A stretch of 36,787 nt of DNA. Source: Actinomycetes bacterium (lineage in GTDB: Bacteria > Actinomycetota > Acidimicrobiia > Acidimicrobiales > RAAP-2). The stretch covers positions 1-36,787 of the forward strand of contig JAKBTL010000008.1 in the NCBI GenBank assembly GCA_021844425.1. The letters run 5' to 3'. The notes beneath the pieces are model-generated. The model was not told where the DNA came from. It ran no database searches and saw only the letters and a program-made list of their open reading frames with translations. Shown here in pieces: positions 17,464 through 24,980 of the stretch; within the stretch, counting starts at the first letter, position 1; every line of letters begins with the position of its first letter. Position numbers and translations under genes: made by a program.

Positions 17464-18825
17464 ATGGGCGCGACGTCCGAGGTGTTCAAGGCCTACGACA
17501 TCCGCGGCACCGTTCCTGCCCAGATCGACGCCAGCATGTGCCGGGCGATCGGCGGAGCGATGGCCCGCTTCACCCGCGCTCCCCGCCTGCTCGTCGCGCG
17601 TGACATGCGCGAGTCGGGCGCCGCCTTGTCCGACGCCTTCGCCGAAGGCGCAAGAGCCGAGGGCGCCGCCGTGACCGATCTCGGGATGACGTCGACCGAC
17701 TGCCTGTACTTCGCGTCAGGGAAGCTGGACGCGCCGGCCGCGATGTTCACCGCCTCGCACAACCCGGCGGCCTACAACGGCGTGAAGCTCTGCCTCGCCG
17801 GTGCGAGGCCCATCGGCCGCGACACGGGGCTCCGGGAGATCGAAGCCTTGACCAACGAGCTCCTGTCGGTGCCCGGCGCTCCTCGGGGCCCCATGGCGCC
17901 GATCGACCATCTCGACGTCCTGGCGGAGTTCGCCGAGCACGTCCGGTCGTTCGTGGACGTCGGGTCCCTGCGGCCGCTCCACGTGGTGGCCGACACCGCC
18001 AACGGGATGGGGGGGCTCGTGGTCCCCCGGGTCCTCGAGGGGCTTCCCTTCGAGCTCGACATCCTGTTCGGCGACCTCGACGGGACGTTCCCGAACCATC
18101 CGGCTGACCCGATCCAAGAAGAGAACCTGCGCGACCTGAAGGTTGCAGTGCTCGCGAAGGGCGCTGACGTCGGCCTGGCGTTCGACGGGGACGCGGACCG
18201 CTGCTTCCTCGTCGACGAGCGCGCCGAGCCGGTATCGGGCTCTCTCACCACCGCGCTCGTCGCGGTCTCCATGCTCGAGAAGCACCCCGGTGCGACGATC
18301 CTCTACAACTGCATCTCCTCACACGTCGTCCCCGAGGTCGTCGCCGAGCACGGCGGCACCGGCGTGCGGACGCGGGTGGGGCACTCGTTCATCAAGCAGG
18401 TGATGGCCGAGACCGGCGCCGTCTTCGGCGGCGAGCACTCTGGCCACTACTACTACCGCGACAACTACAACGCGGACTCCGGCATCATCACGGCTCTCCT
18501 CGTGCTCGAGCTCATGAGCAAGAGCGGCCGCCCCCTCTCCGAGCTGCTGCGGCCGTTCCGCCGCTACGCCGACTCGGGGGAGATCAACACCGAGGTGCCC
18601 GATCCCGCTGCCGCGGTCGAAGCGGTGGCTGCCGTCGAAGCGGCACGTGGCAGCGAGGTCGACCGGCTCGACGGCGTCACGGTCGACCGCGGGGACTGGT
18701 GGTACAACTTGCGGCCGTCCAACACGGAGCCGCTCTTGCGCTTGAACGTAGAGGCGCGCGACGAGCAATCGTGCGACCGGCACGTGCATGAGGTCCTCGA
18801 GCTCGTGCGCACCGTGACAGGGTGA
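17464..18825 (+). CDS. manB: Phosphomannomutase / phosphoglucomutase
   Basis: 453 aa alpha-D-phosphohexomutase interconverting mannose-6-P and mannose-1-P (and probably the glucose forms), the entry to GDP-mannose. All four active-site elements are seen: phosphoserine loop FTASHNPAAYNGVK with S98; magnesium loop D241-G-D-A-D245-R; sugar loop G323-E-H-S-G-H in FGGEHSGHYY; and phosphate-binding RPSNTEPLLRLN near the C-terminus. Length is normal for the family. It heads a conserved actinobacterial block (manB, Trm112-like, SIS isomerase). The 28 bases before the next gene contain that gene's strong ribosome-binding site. Confidence 0.95.
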   Translation: MGATSEVFKAYDIRGTVPAQIDASMCRAIGGAMARFTRAPRLLVARDMRESGAALSDAFAEGARAEGAAVTDLGMTSTDCLYFASGKLDAPAAMFTASHNPAAYNGVKLCLAGARPIGRDTGLREIEALTNELLSVPGAPRGPMAPIDHLDVLAEFAEHVRSFVDVGSLRPLHVVADTANGMGGLVVPRVLEGLPFELDILFGDLDGTFPNHPADPIQEENLRDLKVAVLAKGADVGLAFDGDADRCFLVDERAEPVSGSLTTALVAVSMLEKHPGATILYNCISSHVVPEVVAEHGGTGVRTRVGHSFIKQVMAETGAVFGGEHSGHYYYRDNYNADSGIITALLVLELMSKSGRPLSELLRPFRRYADSGEINTEVPDPAAAVEAVAAVEAARGSEVDRLDGVTVDRGDWWYNLRPSNTEPLLRLNVEARDEQSCDRHVHEVLELVRTVTG

Positions 18826-18839
18826 CGACGTTGGGAAAG

Positions 18840-18850
18840 GGAGGAGGGGG
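18840..18850 (+). promoter_or_regulatory. Strong Shine-Dalgarno that fixes the Trm112-like GTG start
   Basis: The purine run GGAGGAGGGGG lies 3-14 bases before the GTG at 18854. It is one of the few strong ribosome-binding sites in the window and decides the non-ATG start. Confidence 0.6.
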
Positions 18851-18853
18851 CAG

Positions 18854-19168
18854 GTGCCGCTGGACCAGCTGCTGATCGACGTCCTGGCGTGCCCGATCGA
18901 CAAGGGTCCGCTCATGTGGTTCGAGGAGGAGCAGCTCCTCTACAACCCGCGGCTCAAGAAGGCCTACGAGGTGCGCGCCGACATTCCCATCCTCCTCGTC
19001 GACGAGGCGAGGGACGTCGGCGGCGCCGAGCACGACCGCCTCATGGCCAAGGCCGCGCGGGGCGGCGTCCCCGAGACGGGCTCGGCAGGTCGCCGACCAC
19101 CCGCAGAGGCGGGTCGCTCCGAGCCAGAGGAGCCGCCCGGGCAGGCAGGAGGGGGACCGGGCTCGTGA
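18854..19168 (+). CDS. Trm112-like (UPF0434/YcaR-type) small protein lacking most zinc cysteines
   Basis: 104 aa. The N-terminal 55 residues follow the Trm112/UPF0434 pattern: LLIDVLACPIDKGPL, then YNPRLKKAYEVRADIPILLVDEARDV, corresponding to the usual YPIRDGIPVLL-DEAR. Only one cysteine is present: the canonical second Cys of CPxC is Asp and the second Cys pair is absent, so it should not bind zinc in the usual way. The C-terminal half is Gly/Pro/Glu-rich and probably disordered. Trm112 proteins activate methyltransferases; in this conserved gene position the partner is more likely one of the flanking sugar-phosphate enzymes, but that is inference. The stop overlaps the next start by GTGA. 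Confidence 0.75.
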   Translation: MPLDQLLIDVLACPIDKGPLMWFEEEQLLYNPRLKKAYEVRADIPILLVDEARDVGGAEHDRLMAKAARGGVPETGSAGRRPPAEAGRSEPEEPPGQAGGGPGS

Positions 19169-20220
19169 GCGCTGCGGCGCCGCTGCCTCTCGACTCGCTC
19201 GGCATGTGGAGGGCTACTGCAGGGCTCCCCGAGCAGATCGACGAGGCGATCGATCGAGCCGCACAGGTCGATCTCGGGGACGTCGGTCGAAGGTCCTTCG
19301 ATTCGATCGTGGTGTGCGGGATGGGGGGGAGCGGGATCGCCGGCGACGTCGCGGCCGCGCTCGCCTGGCCGCGTGCCCGTCTCCCCGTGCACGTGGTGAA
19401 GGGCTACGGGCTCCCACGCTACGCAGGGGAGTCCACCCTCGTCTTCGCGGTCTCGTGCTCGGGCGACACCGAGGAGACCCTCGCGGCGGCAGAGGACGCT
19501 CGTGCCCGGAACGCATCCGTCGTCGCGGTGTCGGGCAAAGGTGCGCTCGCAAGTCTCGCCGCCGACGCGGGGTGGCCGACCGTCGCCGTGCCGGATGGCT
19601 TCCCTCAGCCGCGCGCAGCGTTCGGCGCCCTCTCGGTCCCTCCGCTCGTCATCCTCGAGCGCCTCGGGCTGCTCGAGGGGATGGAGCGGTTGCTGCGCGA
19701 CGCGGCCAGGACCTTGGCGGACAGCCGCGACGGGCTGGTGGGCTCCGGCAGCATTGCCCAGGACTTGGCGACGCGCATCGGCAGGACGATGCCGCTCGTG
19801 CACGGGACGCCTGGCCCGACCGGGGTCGCGGCATTGCGCTGGAAGACCCAGGTGAACGAGAACGCGAAGGCACCTGCCTTCTGCTCGCTCCAGCCGGAGC
19901 TGTGCCACAACGAGGTGGCGGGCTGGGGACAGCACGGCGATGTCACGCGCCAGACGCTGACCGCCGTCGTGCTGCGTTTCCGCGGGGAGCACCCGCGCGT
20001 GGCACGCCGAATCGAGCTCGCGGAGCAGCTCATGACAGAGGTCGTCGCGAACGTGCTCGACGTGCGCACGGACGCGGTCAGCGACGTCGCCGCGCTCTTC
20101 GACCTGTCGATGCTCGGAGACTTCGTGTCGCTCCACCTGGCCGCGGCCGAAGGCGTGGACCCGGGGCCGGTCCCCGTTCTCGGCGAGCTCAAGCGCCGTC
20201 TCGCTGAATGGGGAGGCTGA
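19165..20220 (+). CDS. Bifunctional phosphoglucose / phosphomannose isomerase (SIS domain)
   Basis: 351 aa with two SIS domains. CGMGGSGIAGDVAAAL and FAVSCSGDTEETLAAAEDA are the sugar-phosphate binding loops. The stretch RWKTQVNENAKAPAF followed by ELCHNEVAGW holds the catalytic Glu and His of the archaeal/actinobacterial PGI/PMI family. It interconverts fructose-6-P with mannose-6-P and glucose-6-P, feeding ManB upstream. The GTG start at 19165 is set by the 4-base overlap with the Trm112-like gene; a longer reading would only shadow it. The stop overlaps the next gene by 13 bases. Confidence 0.9.
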   Translation: MSAAAPLPLDSLGMWRATAGLPEQIDEAIDRAAQVDLGDVGRRSFDSIVVCGMGGSGIAGDVAAALAWPRARLPVHVVKGYGLPRYAGESTLVFAVSCSGDTEETLAAAEDARARNASVVAVSGKGALASLAADAGWPTVAVPDGFPQPRAAFGALSVPPLVILERLGLLEGMERLLRDAARTLADSRDGLVGSGSIAQDLATRIGRTMPLVHGTPGPTGVAALRWKTQVNENAKAPAFCSLQPELCHNEVAGWGQHGDVTRQTLTAVVLRFRGEHPRVARRIELAEQLMTEVVANVLDVRTDAVSDVAALFDLSMLGDFVSLHLAAAEGVDPGPVPVLGELKRRLAEWGG

Positions 20221-20936
20221 CGGCGCGCGAGGGGCGCGTCGTCGCGTCCCTCGTAGAGAAGCAGCTCACGACCCCGCAGCACTATCCGCTCACCCTGCAC
20301 GCGCTGGTGGCTGCGTGCAACCAGTCGACGAGCCGCGACCCGGTGACCGCCTACAGCGAGCAGGAGGTGCTCGACGCGGTGGAGTCGCTCAGGGCCGAGC
20401 GGATGGTCCGCGCCGTGCTGCCGTCGCACGGACGCTCGGTCGTCCGCTACCGGCACGTGCTCGACGAGTCGCTCGGTCTCGACGCAGCGCAGCTCGCCGT
20501 GCTCGCCGTCCTCGAGCTGCGCGGGTCCCAGACGGTCGCAGAGCTCCGGGTGCGCACGGAGCGGATGGCGGCGATCGACTCGGTCGACCACGAGCTGGAC
20601 CTGCTTGCGTCGCGCGAGGAGCCTCTCGCCGCACGCGTCGCACGCCGGCCCGGCCAGAAGGAGGACCGATGGGCGTCGCTGCTCTCGGCGCCGCTCCCTG
20701 ACGATGGGCAGGGCGAAGTCCCGGGTGCCCAGGAGCCGGCCACCGCAGCGTCGGGTCCACTCGCCGCAGCCTCGCTCGGGGAGGCTGGGGTCACGCGGAC
20801 CGACGCGTTGCGCGCCGAGGTCGACGAGCTCCGAGGCGACATCGGAACCGTGCGCGCGGAGCTCGAGTCGTTGCGTGCCGGGCTCGAGGTGCTGCGAACG
20901 GGGCTGGACGATCTACGATCGAGCCTGGGCGGCTGA
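20208..20936 (+). CDS. YceH-like DUF480 (UPF0502) winged-helix protein with coiled-coil tail
   Basis: 242 aa. Residues 1-170 carry the tandem winged-helix pattern of DUF480: GRVVASLVEKQLTTPQHYPL, THALVAACNQSTSRDPV in outline, AVLELRGSQTVAELRVRTERM, and a terminal ARRPGQKEDRWASLL. After an Ala/Gly/Pro linker there is a heptad-type helix (LRAEVDELRGDIGTVRAEL and LEVLRTGLDDLRSSL), a predicted coiled coil that could mediate oligomerisation. The function of the family is unproven; the fold suggests DNA binding. The ATG at 20208 overlaps the isomerase gene by 13 bases. Confidence 0.85.
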   Translation: MGRLTAREGRVVASLVEKQLTTPQHYPLTLHALVAACNQSTSRDPVTAYSEQEVLDAVESLRAERMVRAVLPSHGRSVVRYRHVLDESLGLDAAQLAVLAVLELRGSQTVAELRVRTERMAAIDSVDHELDLLASREEPLAARVARRPGQKEDRWASLLSAPLPDDGQGEVPGAQEPATAASGPLAAASLGEAGVTRTDALRAEVDELRGDIGTVRAELESLRAGLEVLRTGLDDLRSSLGG

Positions 20937-20945
20937 CGGGGGCGC

Positions 20946-20984
20946 TCAGCCGAGGCGCTCAGCCGAGGCGCTCAGCCGAGGCGC
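20946..20984. repeat. Three tandem 13-bp repeats at the 3' end of the thiolase gene
   Basis: The 13-mer TCAGCCGAGGCGC begins at 20946, 20959 and 20972. The last copy includes the thiolase stop codon and the first two form most of the gap to the convergent DUF480 gene. The period is not a multiple of three, so each copy puts a stop codon in a different frame. Confidence 0.85.
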
Positions 20985-22177
20985 TCGACGATCATCGCCA
21001 TGCCTTGGCCCCCGCCGACGCACATCGTCTCGAGGCCGAGCGTCTTGTCCTGCGTCTCGAGGCCGTTGAGCAGCGTCGTCATGATCCGGGCCCCCGTCTG
21101 CCCGAAGGGGTGCCCGAGCGCGATCGCGCCTCCGTGGACGTTGAGCTTGTCCCACTCGATCCCGAGCTCCGCTGCGCAGGGGACGACCTGCGCGGCGAAC
21201 GCCTCGTTGATCTCGAAGAGGTCGATGTCGTCGACCGTCATCCCCGCGCGCTGAAGCACCTTTCGCACTGCCTCGACCGGTCCGAGCCCCATGATCTCGG
21301 GGTTCAGCGCGGAGACGCTGCTTGCGACGATCCGTGCGAGGGGGGTCAAGCCGAGCGCTCTTGCTCGGGCGTCGCTCATGACCACCACAGCCGCCGCGCC
21401 GTCGTTGAGCGGGCAGGCGTTCCCCGCCGTCACGGTGCCTCCCTCCCGGAACACGGGCTTCAGCTGCGCGAGACCCTCCAAGGTGGTGTTCGGCCTCGGG
21501 CCGTCGTCCTTCGAGACCACGATGCCCTCAGGCGTCGTCACCGGGACGATCTCGCGCTCGAAGAAGCCGTTCTCGGCCGACGCGACGGCGCGCGTCTGGG
21601 ACATGAGCGCGTACTCGTCCTGGACCTGCCGGCTCACCTTCATGTGCTCGGCGACGTTCTCCGCGGTCTGGCCCATCGCGATGTAGACGTCGTCGAGCCC
21701 GCCGTGCGGCTCCCACGGCTCGGTCACCCTCGGCGTCCGAGCGAGCGTGCGCTGCTCGGCCTCCGCGAACGCCTCGTTGTGCGGGCCCGAGTCGGCGTAG
21801 CCGTTCCCGTAACGGCTCACGGTCTCGACGCCTGCCGCGACGAAGACGTCGCCCTCACCGGCTCTGATCGCGTGCGCGGCCATGCGAATGGTCTGCAACG
21901 ACGAGGAGCAGTACCGGTTCACGGTGACACCGGGCACGTCGTCGAGCCCTGCCATGACCGCGACGACACGGGCGATGTTGTACCCCGACTCTCCGGCGGG
22001 CTCTCCGCAGCCGACGAGCAGGTCTTCGATCGTGCGGGGCTCCACCTCCGGGACCTTGTCGAGGACCGCCTTCACGACGTGTGCCGTGAGATCGTCGGGC
22101 CTGCAGCTGGCGAGCGACCCCTTGTTGGCCCTTCCGATGGGCGTGCGGCCCGTGGCGACGATCACAGCTTCGGGCAT
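20972..22177 (-). CDS. Acetyl-CoA acetyltransferase / 3-ketoacyl-CoA thiolase
   Basis: 401 aa, normal thiolase length. Catalytic residues are C90 in VTVNRYCSSSLQTIR (acyl acceptor), H356 in GGAIALGHPFGQTGAR, and C386 in ETMCVGGGQGMAM. It condenses or cleaves acyl-CoA with acetyl-CoA; direction and chain length cannot be told from sequence alone. The ATG at 22177 begins the conserved MPEAVIVATGRTPIG and a GAGG lies about 8 bases upstream. It stands alone on the minus strand, divergent from the ABC exporter and convergent with DUF480. An acyl-CoA synthetase about 6 kb away is compatible with fatty-acid or sterol side-chain metabolism. Confidence 0.95.
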   Translation of the reverse strand: MPEAVIVATGRTPIGRANKGSLASCRPDDLTAHVVKAVLDKVPEVEPRTIEDLLVGCGEPAGESGYNIARVVAVMAGLDDVPGVTVNRYCSSSLQTIRMAAHAIRAGEGDVFVAAGVETVSRYGNGYADSGPHNEAFAEAEQRTLARTPRVTEPWEPHGGLDDVYIAMGQTAENVAEHMKVSRQVQDEYALMSQTRAVASAENGFFEREIVPVTTPEGIVVSKDDGPRPNTTLEGLAQLKPVFREGGTVTAGNACPLNDGAAAVVVMSDARARALGLTPLARIVASSVSALNPEIMGLGPVEAVRKVLQRAGMTVDDIDLFEINEAFAAQVVPCAAELGIEWDKLNVHGGAIALGHPFGQTGARIMTTLLNGLETQDKTLGLETMCVGGGQGMAMIVERLG

Positions 22178-22327
22178 TCGAGACCTCGTCTTTCTCCTCG
22201 GCTTCCTCGGTCGCGACCGTCGTTCGACTGCTTCGACCGTTCCGCCCGGCTGAATGGCGAGGTTACTCAGGACGCGCTCGGGCTCCCGCGATCGCAGGTG
22301 CGCGGCATGGCTCTGGTGCGCCTTCGG

Positions 22328-22333
22328 TACCCT
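22328..22333 (+). promoter_or_regulatory. -10 hexamer TACCCT of the ABC exporter operon
   Basis: TACCCT ends exactly 6 bases before the in-frame GTG at 22340. This leaderless spacing is the reason for choosing that start over the ATG at 22307. Confidence 0.45.
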
Positions 22334-22339
22334 TGGTCG

Positions 22340-23392
22340 GTGCCCTCTGCCACCGGCCGACGCGAGATCCCGGGCGCACCCGCTCGGGCGGACGAGGCGG
22401 GGAGCGCCGAGAGTGAAACGGCGATCGAGGCCCGCGACCTCGTGCGCCGATTCGGCACGATCGACGCCGTGCGAGGGGTCACCTTCGAGGTGGCGCAGGG
22501 CGAGACGTTCGGCTTCCTCGGGCCGAACGGGGCGGGCAAGTCCACCACGATCTCGATGCTCTGCACCCTGCTCACCCCGACCTCCGGCATCGCCCGGGTC
22601 GCCGGGTACGACGTGGTCGCCGACCGGGCCGAGGTGCGCAAGCGCATCGGCCTCGTGTTCCAGGACACCACCCTCGACGACTACCTCACCGCGCAGGAGA
22701 ACCTGCGCTTCCACGCGGAGCTCTACGGCGTGCCGCGGAGCCAGACCGGACCGCGGATCGATGACGTGCTCGAGATGGTCGGGCTCGCCGATCGCCGCGG
22801 CAGCCTGGTGCGCACGTTCTCGGGCGGCATGAAGCGGCGTCTCGAGATCGCGCGGGGCCTGCTCCACTCGCCGCGTGTGCTTTTCCTCGACGAGCCGACC
22901 GTGGGTCTCGACCCGCAGACGAGGACCCACATCTGGGGCTACATCGGCGAGCTGCGCAAGCGCGAGGCGATCACCATCTTCCTCACCACGCACTACATGG
23001 ACGAGGCCGAGCATTGTGACCGGATCGCCATCATGGATGGGGGCCAGATCGTCGTCGAGGACACGCCGGAGCAGCTCAAGGCCAGCGTCGGTCGTGACCG
23101 CGTGCAGATCTCGACGCCCGACGACGAGGCGGCCATCGCCGCGCTCCGTGAGCGCTTCGCTCTGGACGCCACGATGAGCGAGGGGATGGTGGCGTTCTAC
23201 GTGGCCCATGGCGAGGTGTTCGTCCCGCGCCTCTTCGCCGAGCTGGGAGTGCCGATCAAGTCCGTGAGCATCGCCCGCCCCACCCTCGACGACGTCTTCA
23301 TGAACTACACGGGCCGGACCATTCGCGACGCCGAGGCTTCGGGAAGCGAACGAATGGCGGCCAGCCCGTGGATGCGGGCGAGGCGGCGTTGA
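22340..23392 (+). CDS. ABC transporter ATP-binding protein, DrrA type
   Basis: 350 aa. Walker A GPNGAGKST is at 61-69, the Q-loop in LVFQDTTLDDYLTAQENL, the ABC signature FSGGMKRRLEIARGL, Walker B VLFLDEPTVGLDPQTR and the switch His in TTHYMDEAEHCDRIAI. The C-terminal extension (VQISTPDDE onward, ending TLDDVFMNYTGRTIRD) is typical of the daunorubicin-resistance/DrrA subfamily that powers drug or lipid export. The start at GTG 22340 is preferred because of the -10 hexamer; ATG 22307 is the alternative. It overlaps the permease gene by 25 bases. Confidence 0.93.
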   Translation: MPSATGRREIPGAPARADEAGSAESETAIEARDLVRRFGTIDAVRGVTFEVAQGETFGFLGPNGAGKSTTISMLCTLLTPTSGIARVAGYDVVADRAEVRKRIGLVFQDTTLDDYLTAQENLRFHAELYGVPRSQTGPRIDDVLEMVGLADRRGSLVRTFSGGMKRRLEIARGLLHSPRVLFLDEPTVGLDPQTRTHIWGYIGELRKREAITIFLTTHYMDEAEHCDRIAIMDGGQIVVEDTPEQLKASVGRDRVQISTPDDEAAIAALRERFALDATMSEGMVAFYVAHGEVFVPRLFAELGVPIKSVSIARPTLDDVFMNYTGRTIRDAEASGSERMAASPWMRARRR

Positions 23393-24336
23393 GCCGGGCA
23401 CCCTTCGAGGAGGTCGCGCACGAAGCCGAGCCGTCGCCCCGGGCGCCTGGCTCGGGAATGCAGGCGCCGGGGCGGCACCGTGCCGATCTCGCGGCCGTGC
23501 GAGTCGCCGGGGGACGCTGGCAGGACGACCTGCGTGCCGTGGCGATGGTCTGGCGCAGGGAGCTGATCCGGTTCAGCAGGAACCGGCTACGCATCATCAC
23601 GTCGCTCGTCCAGCCGGTCCTGTTCCTGTTCGTCCTCGGCACGGGTCTGTCGTCGCTCATGGGCAGGGGTCTGGGCGCAGGCGGGTCCGACTTCAAGACG
23701 TTCATGTTCCCCGGCGTCGTCGCGATGACCGTGCTGTTCACTGCGATCTTCTCGTCGGTATCCATCGTGTGGGACCGGGAGTTCGGCTTCCTGCGGGAGA
23801 TGCTGGTGGCACCTGTCCGCCGGGGCGCCCTCGTGGTGGGCAAGTGCGCCGGGGGAGCGACGGTCGCGACCATCCAGGCCCTGATCATGCTGGCCCTCGC
23901 GGGCCTCGTCCACGTTCCCTACTCCCCATCGCTCATCTTCACCTTGGTAGGGGAGATGGTGCTCGCCGCAGTGATGATCACGGCGCTCGGCACCGCGCTC
24001 GCGTCCCGCATGGCGCAGGTCGAGTCGTTCCAGGTGGTCATGCAGTTCGTCGTCCTGCCGCTCTTCTTCCTGTCGGGAGCGTTGTTCCCGCTGCGATCCC
24101 TTCCTACCTGGCTCGCAGTGCTCACGAAGTTCGACCCGCTCGCGTACGTGGTGGACCCCATGCGCAGGGCGGTGTTCGACCACGTCCAGGCCGCTCCCGC
24201 GGTCCGCACCCTCTTCGCAGGGGGGGTCACCTGGAACGGCTGGACCGTGCCGATCGGCCTCGAGCTGGGGCTCACGGCAGTCGTCGCCGCGCTGTTCCTG
24301 GGCATCGCCATCTACGCCTTCGGGAAGACCGACTGA
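23368..24336 (+). CDS. ABC-2 type permease, DrrB type
   Basis: 322 aa. A hydrophilic N-terminus of about 60 residues precedes six membrane helices. The central stretch SIVWDREFGFLREMLVAPVRRGALVVGK is the ABC-2 coupling motif. LFFLSGALFPLRSLPTWLAVLTKFDPLAYVVDPMR is the characteristic loop before the last helix (shown here only by its start and end: LFFLSGALFPL and DPLAYVVDPMR). It forms the membrane part of an exporter with the preceding ATPase. GTG 23368 overlaps the ATPase gene by 25 bases; a TTG at 23389 forming a TTGA junction is an alternative start. Substrate unknown: a lipid, glycolipid or small hydrophobic compound is likely for this family. Confidence 0.9.
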   Translation: MDAGEAALSRAPFEEVAHEAEPSPRAPGSGMQAPGRHRADLAAVRVAGGRWQDDLRAVAMVWRRELIRFSRNRLRIITSLVQPVLFLFVLGTGLSSLMGRGLGAGGSDFKTFMFPGVVAMTVLFTAIFSSVSIVWDREFGFLREMLVAPVRRGALVVGKCAGGATVATIQALIMLALAGLVHVPYSPSLIFTLVGEMVLAAVMITALGTALASRMAQVESFQVVMQFVVLPLFFLSGALFPLRSLPTWLAVLTKFDPLAYVVDPMRRAVFDHVQAAPAVRTLFAGGVTWNGWTVPIGLELGLTAVVAALFLGIAIYAFGKTD

Positions 24337-24358
24337 CGCCTCGGCCCGCTTGTCTCGG

Positions 24359-24375
24359 CGAAGCCCGAGGCTTCG
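24359..24375. terminator. GC hairpin between convergent exporter and moaC genes
   Basis: A perfect 7-bp stem CGAAGCC / GGCTTCG with a 3-base loop lies in the 59-base gap between the two converging genes. There is no T-run, so it would be an actinobacterial-type bidirectional terminator at best. Confidence 0.5.
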
Positions 24376-24395
24376 GCTGACGGAGCGTCTCGTCG

Positions 24396-24980
24396 CTACG
24401 GCGCTGTCGTGCTCGGCGCTGTCGTGCTCGGTGCTGTCGTGCTCGGTGCTGTCGTGCTCGGTGCTGTCGTGCTCCGGGCTGTGGCCCGAACCCACGTACC
24501 CGAGCGTCCGCCGGACTTGTGCCACAACGCGAGTGTGGTGAGCTGCGCGTCCGGGTCGTCGTTGCGCAGCGCCATGAGCAGGGTGAGGCCGGTGAAGGCG
24601 CACGCCGTCAGCGCCTCGATCTCGATCCCCGTCCTTGCCACGACCGAGGTCGACGCGCGGACGTCGGCGACGCCGCGCGCGGCGTCGACGTTCACGCGGA
24701 CGTCCACGTCGTCGAGAGGGAGGGGGTGGCTCAGCGGGATGAGGGACCATGCTTGTTTCGCCGCGTGGATCCCCGCAGCGCGAGCGAACGGGACGAGGTC
24801 CTCGTCTTTGGCCGTCGCTTCGAAGGCACCCGGGGTCGCCTTGACCACGCAGCGCGCGGTCGCTTGCCGGTGCGTCACTGGCTTCGCCGTGACGTCCACC
24901 ATGTGGGCGTGCCCTCCGGCGTCCAGGTGAGTGAAGGCCTCGTCGCCCGACGGGCCCGAGGTGCGGTCACCGGAGGTCAC
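24396..24980 (-). CDS. moaC: MoaC-like cyclic pyranopterin monophosphate synthase homologue with altered active site
   Basis: 194 aa. The MoaC fold is clear: FTHLDAGGHAHMVDVTAKPV, AAGIHAAKQAWSLIPLSHPL, RTGIEIEALTACAFTGL and LWHKSGGRSGTW. MoaC converts 3',8-cH2GTP into cyclic pyranopterin monophosphate in molybdenum-cofactor synthesis. His85 (E. coli H77) and E120/E122 (E112/E114) are kept. The conserved YDMCK segment reads LLMALR, replacing E. coli D128 by M136 and K131 by R139, and the Cys of CHPL is Ser84. The last 25 residues are five STTAP repeats. GTG 24980 overlaps the fdhD stop by 4 bases with GGGAG upstream; ATG 25004 is an alternative. It may be a divergent enzyme or a non-catalytic paralogue. 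Confidence 0.82.
   Translation of the reverse strand: MTSGDRTSGPSGDEAFTHLDAGGHAHMVDVTAKPVTHRQATARCVVKATPGAFEATAKDEDLVPFARAAGIHAAKQAWSLIPLSHPLPLDDVDVRVNVDAARGVADVRASTSVVARTGIEIEALTACAFTGLTLLMALRNDDPDAQLTTLALWHKSGGRSGTWVRATARSTTAPSTTAPSTTAPSTTAPSTTAP
24400..24474 (-). repeat. 15-bp minisatellite (5 copies) encoding the MoaC-like C-terminal STTAP repeats
   Basis: On the plus strand the unit GGCGCTGTCGTGCTC (or GGTGCTGTCGTGCTC) repeats from 24400, 24415, 24430, 24445 and 24460. It encodes STTAP five times just before the stop codon. It is strictly in frame (15 bp). Confidence 0.9.

Noticed and set aside
22178-23401. Extension of the thiolase gene upstream on the minus strand to 23401
   Set aside because: The thiolase family begins exactly at MPEAVIVATG (22177); the upstream part is antisense to the ABC ATPase and has no homology.
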